This document shows, piece by piece, positions 1 through 8,671 of a stretch of DNA of 36,794 bases. The number at the start of each line of letters is the position of its first letter. Position 1 is the first letter of the stretch. The stretch comes from an uncultured beta proteobacterium (GTDB lineage: Bacteria > Pseudomonadota > Gammaproteobacteria > Burkholderiales > Burkholderiaceae), in contig CAIQHU010000112.1 of assembly GCA_903871735.1 (NCBI GenBank), positions 1 to 36,794 of the forward strand. The letters run 5' to 3'. Below the pieces are notes generated by a model that saw only the letters and a program-made list of their open reading frames with translations, ran no database searches and had not been told where the DNA came from. The position numbers and the translations under genes were made by a program.

Positions 1-414
1 CTAATTAGCGCAATCTTATAGGCCTAAGCATCCGATCAAAGAACCATTGATAGCCAAACGCAAAAATACTACGACCCATAAAATATAGAGCCATGTCAAT
101 AGGTATCCTTTTTTTATTCCTATAAAAACCATGCAAACATACAGTTATTCAGGATCAAATTTGACCCTTGACAGTAAAGGCAATAATCGTTAACACTTTT
201 AATTTCCAATATGCTAGGAAACAAGCTCTTTTGAAGTAGTCTTACAAGCAAGAAATCCGAAAAATGAGTCGACATCATGGCTTCTGAAATTATTTAGATA
301 TATTTACATTAAAAAGAGTCTTCGCCCATTCAAAATTCAAGCGAATCAGCCTGAATAAAACCACGACTGTACAATTTTTAGGATAATCTTATCAAATAAT
401 TATTTATCAACCAC
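1..414. other. Left-edge non-coding stretch with one very short open frame
   Basis: I see no convincing gene here. A 29-codon minus-strand frame runs from an ATG at 94 to a TAA at 5-7 and encodes an aromatic-rich peptide (for example FAFGYQWFFDR). It has no well-placed ribosome binding site, so it may be the tail of a decayed gene. A TTGACA hexamer at 168-173 could be a -35 box, but the best -10 candidate 16-17 bases later matches poorly. The stretch presumably carries the promoter for the oxidoreductase that starts at 430. Confidence 0.3.
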
Positions 415-429
415 ATGGAGAACAACAAG

Positions 430-1317
430 ATGAATACAAAAAAAATAGGGTTTATAGGTTTAGGAATCATGGGATCAGCAATTTCAAATAATCTCTTAAA
501 GTCGGGCTTAGAAGTCATTGGTTATGATATTTCTCAAACGGCACTCAACCAATTCAAAAAAAATGGCGGTGTTACAGCATCTTCTCCCATGGATGTGGCA
601 AACCAAACTAATATTATTTTCACATCTTTACCAACAGAAAATGTCATCCGAGAAGTCATTACTGGCAAGGAGGGGATCTGTAGCAGTAAGAATAATCATA
701 TAGTTTTAGAGCTTAGTACCATGCCGTTAAGACTTAAATTAGAAATGCATCACGCGCTGCAAACCCACAATAAAACTTTTATGGACTGTCCAGTCAGTGG
801 TACAGGTGCGCAAGCAGCTACCGGTGATTTAATTGTTTTTGCTAGTGGCGACCAAGATGCCTACGACATCGTAAAAGGAATTTTTCCAGGAATGTCTAAA
901 GCCAATTATCATTTGGGAGAATGTGGTAACGGCTCCAAAATGAAATTTCTAGCAAATTTATTGGTTAGCATTCATAACGTAGCTGCCGGCGAAGTAATCG
1001 CTCTTGCTGGCAAAGCCGGCATGCATCTCCCAGATGTATATGACGTCTTAAAGGATAGTGCGGGAGGCTCAAAAATGTTCGCAATACGCGGGCCTTTAAT
1101 GGTCAACAATCAATACGATCAAGTGACAGCAACGATCGATACATTTATGAAGGATTTAGGTATTATTTCTGAATTTGCAAATGACTTACACTGTCCAACA
1201 CCACTATTTGATGTAACGCATCAACTGTATACCGCTTGTCAAAATCAAGGTAAAGGGTCACTTGATACTGCAGCGGTTTGCCTTCTGCTAGAGGAATTTG
1301 CAGGAGTTAAACGTTAA
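430..1317 (+). CDS. NAD(P)-dependent beta-hydroxyacid dehydrogenase (3-hydroxyisobutyrate dehydrogenase family)
   Basis: This predicted cytosolic enzyme of 295 residues would oxidise a beta-hydroxyacid, or reduce the matching semialdehyde, with NAD(P). The N-terminal Rossmann motif GLGIMG lies at residues 10-15. The substrate loop CPVSGTGAQA, close to the family's DxPVSGG signature, lies near residues 120-129. The GxGxxxKxxxN element at 166-176 places the catalytic lysine at K172 and the asparagine at N176. The length matches the family. I prefer the ATG at 430 over the in-frame ATG at 415, because GGAG at 417-420 sits nine bases before 430 and overlaps the earlier ATG. The gene ends tail to tail with the cytochrome gene, overlapping by four bases (TTAA). 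The substrate cannot be told from sequence; hydroxyisobutyrate, tartronate semialdehyde and related compounds are all possible. Confidence 0.9.
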   Translation: MNTKKIGFIGLGIMGSAISNNLLKSGLEVIGYDISQTALNQFKKNGGVTASSPMDVANQTNIIFTSLPTENVIREVITGKEGICSSKNNHIVLELSTMPLRLKLEMHHALQTHNKTFMDCPVSGTGAQAATGDLIVFASGDQDAYDIVKGIFPGMSKANYHLGECGNGSKMKFLANLLVSIHNVAAGEVIALAGKAGMHLPDVYDVLKDSAGGSKMFAIRGPLMVNNQYDQVTATIDTFMKDLGIISEFANDLHCPTPLFDVTHQLYTACQNQGKGSLDTAAVCLLLEEFAGVKR

Positions 1318-1643
1318 TTTGACACGGCTTTAACAACATAATCTGCAATCGCCTGCATCTGGGTATCACTTAAACTTGCTTTGTATGAGGGCATCTGGCC
1401 AATACCATTTTGCAAAGCTTTAATGATTCGCGACTTGTCCGGCTTGATCTCATCAAGAACCGGACCGACCGCACCCTCCGCACTGGCATCTTTTAAGGTA
1501 TGGCATAAGCTACACGCAGGTACTGCAGTTTTTGTGAACAACGTTTTTCCTAGCTGCAATTGCACCGCGTCTTCTGCAGCATGCGCAGGAATTGCACCTA
1601 GCAAAAAAACATACCCGCATAAAATCTGTACCAATGTCTTCAC
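1314..1643 (-). CDS. sorB: Monohaem class I cytochrome c, probable electron acceptor of the adjacent sulfite dehydrogenase (SorB-like)
   Basis: This small periplasmic c-type cytochrome of about 109 residues carries electrons. A signal peptide covers roughly residues 1-22, ending PAHA. The haem motif CSLCH is at residues 44-48, and M84 in GQMP is the likely axial ligand. I chose the GTG at 1643 over an upstream ATG at 1676. The GTG overlaps the sorA stop as GTGA, has AAGG about ten bases before it, and puts the signal peptide at the very N-terminus, whereas the longer form adds eleven charged residues. The overlap implies translational coupling with SorA. In SorAB enzymes the SorB subunit takes electrons from the molybdenum subunit. 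SoxD of the Sox pathway is a longer dihaem protein and does not fit. Confidence 0.85.
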   Translation of the reverse strand: MKTLVQILCGYVFLLGAIPAHAAEDAVQLQLGKTLFTKTAVPACSLCHTLKDASAEGAVGPVLDEIKPDKSRIIKALQNGIGQMPSYKASLSDTQMQAIADYVVKAVSN

Positions 1644-2872
1644 ACGACTACGACCTTCACTGCATGATCCGACCAACTTGTGTTGTTATACCCTCCGGAA
1701 TTTTCTATACGATTTTCTGGCTGAACATTCCAAGCAATATCAGTAGCCCGACTCGCTAATACATACTCACCAGGGGATAACTTGGTACTAAATACAAATT
1801 GCCGCCAAGCATACTTGCCTAAATCCGGGCCAACAAAGCGTGCAAACTCCCAAGTTTTTCCGCCATCAATCGAAACTTCTACCCTAGATACCGTATTTAA
1901 CCCACCAAAGGCAACTCCTAAAATTTGTACATTTCCAGCTTTCACCACTCCACGATCAGGACTGGGTGAATTAATCCAAGACTTAATCGTCATGTCCTGA
2001 ACTGAAGGTTGACTTGGATCACCTTTAGCCCCTGGTGGTGAAACGCGATAGCCGTGGGACATGATAAATGCATCAGATTCTTTAGTCGTAAATGCTAGCT
2101 GTTTAATGTATTTAATGTTGTTCACACCCGTATAGCCTGGTACGATTAATCGTAACGGTCCACCATGCGCTAGAGGAATTGGCTGACCATTCATTTCCCA
2201 AGCCAAGAGCGCTTCGGACATCGCAGAAATAGGAACAGATCTTTCTACTAGAACTGTTTTAGGATCAAGCCCCGCTGGTAATTTCTCACCACCAGTCCCA
2301 GTCATAAACTTGGCACCACCAGAAACGCCGCCTAAGGCCTGGGCAACCGATCGAACTGGCACACCACTCCAGATAACGCAGCCGGCAGCACCAACCTGCC
2401 AGGGTGTCCCACTGGGTTTACTTGGAAAAAATCCTCGGCCATTACCCGAGCATTGCAGTACCATCGCTAAAGTTTCAATACCCATCGACTTGAGTTCTCT
2501 TAAAGACAGTTTTCGGGGAGATTTGACCCCATCGACACTCACCTCCCAGGCGTCTCTGTCTGCCACAATACTACTGTCTGGAACAGGTAAATTATTACGA
2601 ATAAAAAGTTGCTCAGCAGGTGTAATCAGGCTTGTGCCGAAGACACTACGTTTGGTTTCAATCGTTGTATTGCTGTGCACAATAAAACTATTCGGTTCTT
2701 TCCAATTAACATAATTCGGTAAAGGTTTAGAAATGGCCTGTGCTAGTAAGTTACTTGAAGAACCCAAAAGCCCAATTGATAGCATAGAAGCAACTGTGCT
2801 TGCAATTACTTTACGTCGTGGTAATGAGTCAATTTTCTCTACCATTTGTAACTTATCTAATTGATCGAACAT
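1640..2872 (-). CDS. sorA: Periplasmic molybdenum sulfite dehydrogenase, catalytic subunit (SorA-like)
   Basis: This 410-residue protein belongs to the sulfite oxidase family of molybdopterin enzymes and probably oxidises sulfite to sulfate in the periplasm. A Tat-type signal has the twin arginines at R19-R20 (SLPRRKVIAS), followed by a hydrophobic stretch, as expected for a cofactor-loaded export substrate. C141 in LQCSGNGR is the predicted molybdenum-ligating cysteine. The Mo-cofactor domain spans roughly residues 85-260, with VPGYTGVNNIKY near its end, and a Mo-co dimerisation (Ig-like) domain spans about 290-410 (VEVSIDGGKTWEFA). AGGAG lies a few bases before the ATG at 2872 and fixes the start. 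The cytochrome subunit follows with a four-base overlap. The SorA call rests on the pairing with a monohaem cytochrome; a SoxC-like sulfur dehydrogenase is less likely but not excluded. Confidence 0.85.
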   Translation of the reverse strand: MFDQLDKLQMVEKIDSLPRRKVIASTVASMLSIGLLGSSSNLLAQAISKPLPNYVNWKEPNSFIVHSNTTIETKRSVFGTSLITPAEQLFIRNNLPVPDSSIVADRDAWEVSVDGVKSPRKLSLRELKSMGIETLAMVLQCSGNGRGFFPSKPSGTPWQVGAAGCVIWSGVPVRSVAQALGGVSGGAKFMTGTGGEKLPAGLDPKTVLVERSVPISAMSEALLAWEMNGQPIPLAHGGPLRLIVPGYTGVNNIKYIKQLAFTTKESDAFIMSHGYRVSPPGAKGDPSQPSVQDMTIKSWINSPSPDRGVVKAGNVQILGVAFGGLNTVSRVEVSIDGGKTWEFARFVGPDLGKYAWRQFVFSTKLSPGEYVLASRATDIAWNVQPENRIENSGGYNNTSWSDHAVKVVVV

Positions 2873-2954
2873 TTAGACTCTCCTAATTAAAATTAAAAAT
2901 AGCTTCACAATAAGACGGTTTAATCATTTAATATCTTAAACCATATTTTATAAG

Positions 2955-2989
2955 AAAAAAGTCAATCGACAGTCTTTATTGATTGACTT
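2955..2989 (-). terminator. Rho-independent terminator after the amidohydrolase gene
   Basis: Read on the minus strand, the arms AAGTCAATC and GATTGACTT (nine base pairs, 13-base loop) are followed by a run of T residues at 2955-2960. The element lies about 33 bases beyond the stop of the amidohydrolase gene at 3022 and before sorA. It should therefore separate two transcription units that point the same way, leaving about 80 bases for a sorA promoter. Confidence 0.7.
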
Positions 2990-3021
2990 CAAATCAATTG
3001 ATTAATATTTCTATTTAAGCC

Positions 3022-4119
3022 TCATATTGTTCTTAAGTGGGGCATGATGCGTAATGCATTGCCTCGATCAATAGCGAAGCGCTCTGCTGCAGTAAAGCTT
3101 CTATCCGACAATCCTTGTACTACTTCCATACCTACTCGGTAGGGGTAGTCACTGCCAAGCATAATTTGCGAAACAGGAATTAATTGTCGCAAAGCTTGCA
3201 TGGCACCCTCATGATGACCCTGCGCAGTGTCATAATAAAAACGCTTGACCTCTGCCAACACACCATTCGGGAGAACAGCTTTGGCTGCCTCTTTCATATC
3301 AACTTCCTGCCGAGTAAACCGACTCCACAAAAATGGCATAGTTCCTCCACTATGCGACCAAATCCAATTAATATTAGGGAACCGATTAGCAGCGCCGCCA
3401 AACAACATACTAGCAATTGTTCTAGTCGTGTCTGTAGCAAACTCAATAGCAGATGGAGGTAATCCCGGAATTGGATTTCGGCAGCACTCTGGTAATAATG
3501 GATGCACATAAACAGTTGCCTTGCGACGATTTAATTCCTCCCAAATTGGCCAAAATTGTTTATCGCCTAAATATTTTGTTCCGTAACTTGTCATTAAACC
3601 AATACCATCCGCTTTAAGAACATCCATCGCATAAGCAATCTCATTTAAACTACCATCCGTATCCATTAAAGGCAACGTTGCAAATGACCCGAATCTTCCT
3701 GGATGATCTTTGGTCATTTTGGCGGCATACTCGTTTGCCTCCCGAGCTAAGCGTCGATCCGTTGTGATATCTTTAAAAAAAGCTCCAGGCTGCATGAGGG
3801 CAACAACAGAAGTGGCAATACCACTTTTATCCATATCATCTAAGGACATCTGGACTGACCACTTTGGTGTACCTCTTATACCCTTACTATCTAAAAAGGC
3901 CGCATAACTAGGTGGCACTATATGGTGGTGTATATCAATCCGATGTGGCTTTGCTTTAGATGCCATATTACTTGCACAACTAGGCAGCAAAATACTCGCT
4001 CCTAAAGCAGCGCCCCCAGCTAAAAAACCACGCCTTGAGTGTGCAATATCAGGCTCAGAAGACTGCGTGTCAGAATTTCTTAGACTATGATTCGAGCAAC
4101 CACAAAAAAGATTTCTCAT
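3022..4119 (-). CDS. Exported amidohydrolase-2 family metal-dependent hydrolase (ACMSD-like)
   Basis: This TIM-barrel hydrolase or decarboxylase of 365 residues belongs to the amidohydrolase-2 family, which acts on small aromatic or carboxylated substrates. The N-terminus carries a Tat-like motif (SRRGFLAGG, R29-R30) and a hydrophobic stretch ending LLPSC, which could be a lipobox with C48. Export is therefore likely, possibly as a lipoprotein, which is unusual for a family that is mostly cytosolic. Metal-binding residues appear in DIHHH (H64 and H66). WSHSGG and GSDYPY further on match the expected later active-site strands. GGAG lies about nine bases before the ATG at 4119. The gene stands alone, with a 326-base gap before it and a terminator after it. 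The substrate is unknown. Confidence 0.85.
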   Translation of the reverse strand: MRNLFCGCSNHSLRNSDTQSSEPDIAHSRRGFLAGGAALGASILLPSCASNMASKAKPHRIDIHHHIVPPSYAAFLDSKGIRGTPKWSVQMSLDDMDKSGIATSVVALMQPGAFFKDITTDRRLAREANEYAAKMTKDHPGRFGSFATLPLMDTDGSLNEIAYAMDVLKADGIGLMTSYGTKYLGDKQFWPIWEELNRRKATVYVHPLLPECCRNPIPGLPPSAIEFATDTTRTIASMLFGGAANRFPNINWIWSHSGGTMPFLWSRFTRQEVDMKEAAKAVLPNGVLAEVKRFYYDTAQGHHEGAMQALRQLIPVSQIMLGSDYPYRVGMEVVQGLSDRSFTAAERFAIDRGNALRIMPHLRTI

Positions 4120-4445
4120 TGATTTTTTCTCCTTATTTATTATTTCACTCAGTATAAAACGATTACTTCTATGAAGATAATAACTTTCTGAAGATTCGTC
4201 AATTTATACCCAATGAAATATGAAAGAGTATCTCAATAAGTATTTAAGCTCTTATATAAGTTAGAACAGTAAATACTAAGGTTAACCCTAGTACGTGACC
4301 ACTCAAGAGTCTCCCAACTACACGGATACAAATAGTGTAATTATCAATATTGACGAATAGGTAGTACTACTCTAATTAGTATTGAAAACTACAATGATTT
4401 GTTGGTGTATTCAAGCCTGATCATCTTAGCTAAATCACGCGTTCA
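4120..4445. other. Intergenic region upstream of the amidohydrolase
   Basis: These 326 bases contain no supported gene on either strand. They presumably hold the end of the three-gene operon to the right and the promoter of the amidohydrolase gene. I see no strong terminator hairpin or clear -35/-10 pair. Confidence 0.4.
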
Positions 4446-5624
4446 TTAAGGATTAAAGCTTAATTGGGTTTGATCAATCTTAAAAATATCTGCTAACCAA
4501 TCCGCAATGATCTCCTGTCCTAAAGTAGGATTATCGTGCTGACAATGCTCTGCCCCAGTCTCCTCTTCCGAAGTGAGCCGTAAAGTAACATCAATCCCTC
4601 GGGCTTTGGCGTAGTCATGCACTAATTTCACGGTATCTACTCCCAAAACGTCATGTCCACCATGTAAAACCAAGTACGGACAGCGCATTTCATCTAAGAC
4701 GCCCTCTAACTTAAATGGTTTGGCCTTTTCAACAGCCTCAGCCATCGTTTTAGCGCCTAAAACCCATTTCATATGGACAGCTAAGGGATGATTCTCCCCA
4801 CGATCTGCAAAACGCTTTTCAATATCCCAAATTGCGCCGTGTGAAATACAAGCTGCTAGTCGATGCTCTTTGGAACCTGCTCGCGCCGCGTAATAACCAC
4901 CCATACTTGATCCACTCACAGCAATTCTTTGGGGATCAATATCCGAACGAGCCTCTAACCAGTCAATGCACCGACCAACCGGTACTTCATAATCATATCG
5001 GGAAACAATCCCCTGTCGACGCAGTGCGCCGCCCTGTCCGGGGCCATCGACTAACAATACAGCAATCCCGCGCTGCACCGCGCCACGACCCGTCATAAAC
5101 CATAACTCATCTTTAAAGGAGTCTAAACCGCCAAACGAAATCAGAACAGGTTGCTTCTCTCCACCCACTGGTGACTTAATAAAATAAGCCGGCAAAGTTT
5201 TACCATTTTCATAAGGGATTTCAACAACTTCACCAGGCAAGTATTGCAACCACTTCGCAGAAGCTTGCTCACACAAGGTAAAAGTTGCTAATCGCCTAGG
5301 ATCATCATGCTCTAACCAAAATTCAGCAGAACGATAATAATCAACCGCTCGTAGCCAAGCATTCATCGCACTACGAATATGGCCCCGTTGATGCGCTTCA
5401 TCCCCACGTTGAAGATTACGGTTAGCGACATGCATCCATTCAGTGTGCCAACTTTCTAAATCACCCGGAATCATCTTACTAGCAGCCTGAAAACACTCAC
5501 TTACAGATCCCCCACCCTCCTGAGTCTCGCCTAGACCCCGACGAAATTGGTAAGACATAAAGAAGTGGTCAGGCCAATGATGCCAGCCAAAGGGTTCATA
5601 ACGTGGAGGAGTGTTTTGGGTCAT
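4446..5624 (-). CDS. Alpha/beta hydrolase of the dienelactone hydrolase / DHPON hydrolase type
   Basis: This cytosolic hydrolase of 392 residues has no signal peptide. The N-terminal half (about 1-135) is a helical cap region rich in Trp, His and Tyr. The alpha/beta fold follows from about residue 145. The nucleophile elbow GSSMG at 238-242 gives S240, DGPGQGG at about 193-199 precedes it, and HGGHDVLG near 320 probably supplies the acid residue. The layout of helical cap plus late catalytic core resembles 2,6-dihydroxypseudooxynicotine hydrolase and FrsA-like esterases, which cleave C-C or ester bonds. It is the third gene of a leftward operon, 80 bases after the Bug receptor gene, so its substrate may be whatever that receptor binds. 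No clear Shine-Dalgarno is visible. Confidence 0.85.
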   Translation of the reverse strand: MTQNTPPRYEPFGWHHWPDHFFMSYQFRRGLGETQEGGGSVSECFQAASKMIPGDLESWHTEWMHVANRNLQRGDEAHQRGHIRSAMNAWLRAVDYYRSAEFWLEHDDPRRLATFTLCEQASAKWLQYLPGEVVEIPYENGKTLPAYFIKSPVGGEKQPVLISFGGLDSFKDELWFMTGRGAVQRGIAVLLVDGPGQGGALRRQGIVSRYDYEVPVGRCIDWLEARSDIDPQRIAVSGSSMGGYYAARAGSKEHRLAACISHGAIWDIEKRFADRGENHPLAVHMKWVLGAKTMAEAVEKAKPFKLEGVLDEMRCPYLVLHGGHDVLGVDTVKLVHDYAKARGIDVTLRLTSEEETGAEHCQHDNPTLGQEIIADWLADIFKIDQTQLSFNP

Positions 5625-5704
5625 TTTGTATGCAATTCATTTGTAGCAAAAAAGAAAGTAAAAAAAGGTCTTTATAACTAAGGAGTTTTAAAAAAAAACA
5701 AATT

Positions 5705-6697
5705 CTACCTTGGTGTGAAGCCGATATCTTTTACTAATTTACCGTACTTGTTATAGTCTTTAAGTAACTCTTGGGCGAAATACTCTGGCGACTCTGCTAC
5801 AACCGTTAACCCATAGGTCGCAAGTTGCTCGACGATTTCAGGAGACTTCATGGCACGGTTAATTTCAGCATTTAATTTATTAACAATATCAGTTGGTGTT
5901 CCAGCAGGAGCAGAATAACTGAACCAACCATTCGACTCCCAATTCGGAATAGACTCAGCAACTGTTGGAGTATTAGGCCATGTGCTGATTTTCGTTTTAT
6001 TGGTAACGGCTAACAGCTTAATTAAACCAGAACGAATATGTGGCGCTGGGCCACTGATCCCATCAATACCAACCATCACCTGCCCACCACCCAAGTCAGT
6101 CACAATAGCAGCCGAACCTTTGTAAGGAATATGCGTAAAACTAATCCCTCCAGCCTTGGCTAAATGCTCAAAAGTTAAGTGTGGAAAGCCACCTTCACCG
6201 TTCGTAGCAACAGTCAATTTACCAGGGTTTGCCTTCGCCCAAGCCAACATTTCTGGGAAAGTTTTAAAGGGGGTAGTGTGACTGCCAATAATGACCAAAT
6301 AATTCATCGTCGATAAAGCAATTGGCGAAAAATCTTTGATCGGGTCGTATGTTGTCGCTTTATTAGTATGCGGCAAAGAAACTAAGGTTCCACCTTGCGA
6401 AGCAACTATCGTATAGCCATCTGGTTTAGACTTCGCTACAAAATCCATCCCAATAATCCCTGAAGCACCCGCTTTGTTTTCTACGACGATTGACTGGCCT
6501 AAGCGCTCTTGTAATTTAGGTGCAATTAAACGCGTCATAATATCCGTCGTATTACCCGGCGGAAAAGGAATGATAAATTTAATTGGACGATTCGGGTAAG
6601 GACTAGTTTGAGCCATTACTAAGAAGGCATGACTCATCCCAAAAAATAAAAAAGATAACCCGAGTATTTGACGCAAATGATAACGAAGATAGTTCAT
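5705..6697 (-). CDS. Bug family periplasmic solute-binding protein (TctC-like)
   Basis: This 330-residue periplasmic receptor has a signal peptide at about 1-29, ending VMAQ. The mature start YPNRPIKFIIPFPPG is the family hallmark, followed by ENKAGASG, the loop that contacts carboxylate ligands in Bug proteins, and by AKSKPDGYT. Members bind organic acids, amino acids or amides for tripartite tricarboxylate transporters, but in Burkholderiales most are orphan receptors, as here, since no TctA or TctB gene is nearby. The ATG at 6697 follows AGGG by four bases, and the gap to the preceding CocE-type gene is only ten bases, so the two are co-transcribed. The ligand is probably a substrate or product of the two flanking hydrolases; this is an inference. 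Confidence 0.92.
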   Translation of the reverse strand: MNYLRYHLRQILGLSFLFFGMSHAFLVMAQTSPYPNRPIKFIIPFPPGNTTDIMTRLIAPKLQERLGQSIVVENKAGASGIIGMDFVAKSKPDGYTIVASQGGTLVSLPHTNKATTYDPIKDFSPIALSTMNYLVIIGSHTTPFKTFPEMLAWAKANPGKLTVATNGEGGFPHLTFEHLAKAGGISFTHIPYKGSAAIVTDLGGGQVMVGIDGISGPAPHIRSGLIKLLAVTNKTKISTWPNTPTVAESIPNWESNGWFSYSAPAGTPTDIVNKLNAEINRAMKSPEIVEQLATYGLTVVAESPEYFAQELLKDYNKYGKLVKDIGFTPR

Positions 6698-6707
6698 AAA
6701 ACCCTTT

Positions 6708-8453
6708 CTATTTCTTTTTAGGAATGACTGGAAGTAGTAGATTAGCCTTTTGTTTTGGCCCCATATGAAGCGTCACTTTACCGCCAAAAATAGCCGGTGG
6801 GCGATCTACTTCATCATCATGCACAAAAGGACCACAACCTTTCATCGGATTTTTCATGTTCGATAAAACAGCAGCAGCGCCGTCGTGCTCGTAATCCTTA
6901 CCCCGAATAGTTAGAGCAATTCGGTAACCAACCGGTACGACTATGCAAGTAGGCCAAATTTCTACATCTAATTCATATACTTGACCAGGAACTAATGCTT
7001 GCTTTTGGTCGTGTGAGTGCCAAGGGCGATACGGTAAGCTTTTCTTCTTGTCTAATTTACGATGCGAGGCTCTTAACCATCCCTGAGCCACCGGTGTTTT
7101 AGGATCTAATGCGCCATGAAATAAAACCTCTTTATTTTCTTTGTCATAAATCCGGACCACGGCAAAAATATCTGCATCAACAGTCGTTGAAGAAATAAAT
7201 AACTTCAAAGCCATTGGGCCCGTTAACTCTACCTCTTGTTTTTGAGGTGGAAACGCAAATGTCACTCCATCACCCATCATGTCATAGGTGATCTGAGCAT
7301 TTTCTTTGATTGGATCTTGCGAGAAGGTCATCCCCTGTGGATTTAAATGCAATGTGGTCCACTGAGTTCTCTTCAATGGCCACTCTTTTTCATCTCGCTG
7401 TACAAACTTTTCTCCAGGACTTCTCACGAGTAAGCTAACGGGTGGAGTTTTTTTCCAGCCATTTTTCTTACCTTTTAAATAATAATCAAAAAAACGCTTT
7501 TGTAAAGCAACGCCGTAATCCGTGTAAAAAGGCGCCCAATGGGAACCGCCATGAACTTCTAACCACTTCTGTTTTGACTTCGAGCGTACAAATCCTTCAA
7601 AGTTACCCCTTGTATGCAGGCCCTGCCCGCCCCAGTTCGCCGAACTTAAAACGGGAATATCGACCCGATCTAAATTGGCACTGCGCTCTTTATACCAATC
7701 TGAAATAAACTCATTCTCCAGCACAATCTTCCAAATATCTGATACATTTTTCAATAACTCTTCAGGACTGAGTGTCTCAGGACCGCAAACTGTGTCACCA
7801 GTAATGGGGCTACGCTTGCCTCGGTCACCAACGCCATGCTGCACTGTCTTAATCTGCATCTCTAACCAATTTTTTCGGAAGGAACAGGCTATACCACCGT
7901 GCCGATTTGATTCACGGTAGTTGTCATTCCACCCTTCCCAAACACAAATAGCTGCCAAATGCTTGGGTTTTGAAGCAGCTGCGCGCCATTGATTACTGGC
8001 GTAGTAAGAAATACCGTTCATCCCCACTTTGCCATTACACCAGGACTGCTTGGCTGCCCACTCGATACACAAATGAATGTCCTTGGTCTCGCGCGCATTG
8101 TTATGGTCCATAAATCCTGGGGAGCGACCAGCGCCACGAGAGTCAATCCGTATACAAATGTAATCATCAGGTACCCATTTTTCAGGATCAACCACTTCCC
8201 AGTTCTGATATTTATTCGACGAGCCACGAATCACATCAGGATTCTCACGCTCCATAATCTCCCAAGCAGTCTTGTACCCCTCTTGAAAAGACAATCCCTT
8301 GCCGTACGGCCCATAAGATAGGATAACTGGACATTTCTTGTTATGAGTTGGTCTAAAGATATCCGCCCGTAAAATGAGGCCATCATCCATCTTTATAGGC
8401 ATATCCCAGTCTATGCGCATGCCATCGCGAATTTCTGATTTCAAAGCTTGCAT
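6708..8453 (-). CDS. CocE/NonD family hydrolase (X-Pro dipeptidyl-peptidase S15-type)
   Basis: This serine hydrolase of 581 residues is related to cocaine esterase and X-Pro dipeptidyl peptidases, which cleave esters, amides or acyl-amino bonds. The alpha/beta core spans roughly 15-330. RIDSRGAGRS near 102-111 is the typical oxyanion-side element, GISYYA at 147-152 carries the nucleophile S149, and HGGSHW near 310 probably holds the catalytic histidine. A C-terminal jelly-roll domain covers about 350-570. No signal peptide is seen. I place the start at the ATG at 8453: GGAG lies six bases upstream, and the in-frame TTG at 8465 overlaps that ribosome site. It is the first gene of a three-gene operon and diverges from the PrpF-type gene. 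Confidence 0.88.
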   Translation of the reverse strand: MQALKSEIRDGMRIDWDMPIKMDDGLILRADIFRPTHNKKCPVILSYGPYGKGLSFQEGYKTAWEIMERENPDVIRGSSNKYQNWEVVDPEKWVPDDYICIRIDSRGAGRSPGFMDHNNARETKDIHLCIEWAAKQSWCNGKVGMNGISYYASNQWRAAASKPKHLAAICVWEGWNDNYRESNRHGGIACSFRKNWLEMQIKTVQHGVGDRGKRSPITGDTVCGPETLSPEELLKNVSDIWKIVLENEFISDWYKERSANLDRVDIPVLSSANWGGQGLHTRGNFEGFVRSKSKQKWLEVHGGSHWAPFYTDYGVALQKRFFDYYLKGKKNGWKKTPPVSLLVRSPGEKFVQRDEKEWPLKRTQWTTLHLNPQGMTFSQDPIKENAQITYDMMGDGVTFAFPPQKQEVELTGPMALKLFISSTTVDADIFAVVRIYDKENKEVLFHGALDPKTPVAQGWLRASHRKLDKKKSLPYRPWHSHDQKQALVPGQVYELDVEIWPTCIVVPVGYRIALTIRGKDYEHDGAAAVLSNMKNPMKGCGPFVHDDEVDRPPAIFGGKVTLHMGPKQKANLLLPVIPKKK

Positions 8454-8534
8454 GTTTGTCTCCAATGAATTTGATCAATCTGTTATGAAAATTTCATACC
8501 AATATCTACAGAATAGAACCAATAAGATAATACT

Positions 8535-8554
8535 TATTGACCAGAAGGTCAATA
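8535..8554. promoter_or_regulatory. Perfect palindrome in a divergent promoter region, candidate operator
   Basis: The sequence TATTGACC-AGAA-GGTCAATA has eight-base arms that match perfectly around a four-base centre. It lies 82 bases before the CocE-type gene on the left and 118 bases before the PrpF-type gene on the right. A shared site for a dimeric regulator would fit. No regulator gene lies next to it, and it has no T-tract that would make it a terminator. Confidence 0.5.
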
Positions 8555-8671
8555 GTAAAAAGAATACTTATTTGTAAATCGTAGCTTGTAGATAAAATTA
8601 TTACATGTAAAAAATTCTACGTTCATCATTCTGTAAAAATAGATCCCTATCACCACAAAAGAATATTAATC

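Noticed and set aside
1314..2872. SoxCD sulfur dehydrogenase instead of SorAB
   Set aside because: The cytochrome has a single CxxCH and about 109 residues, whereas SoxD is longer and dihaem; no other sox genes are in the window.
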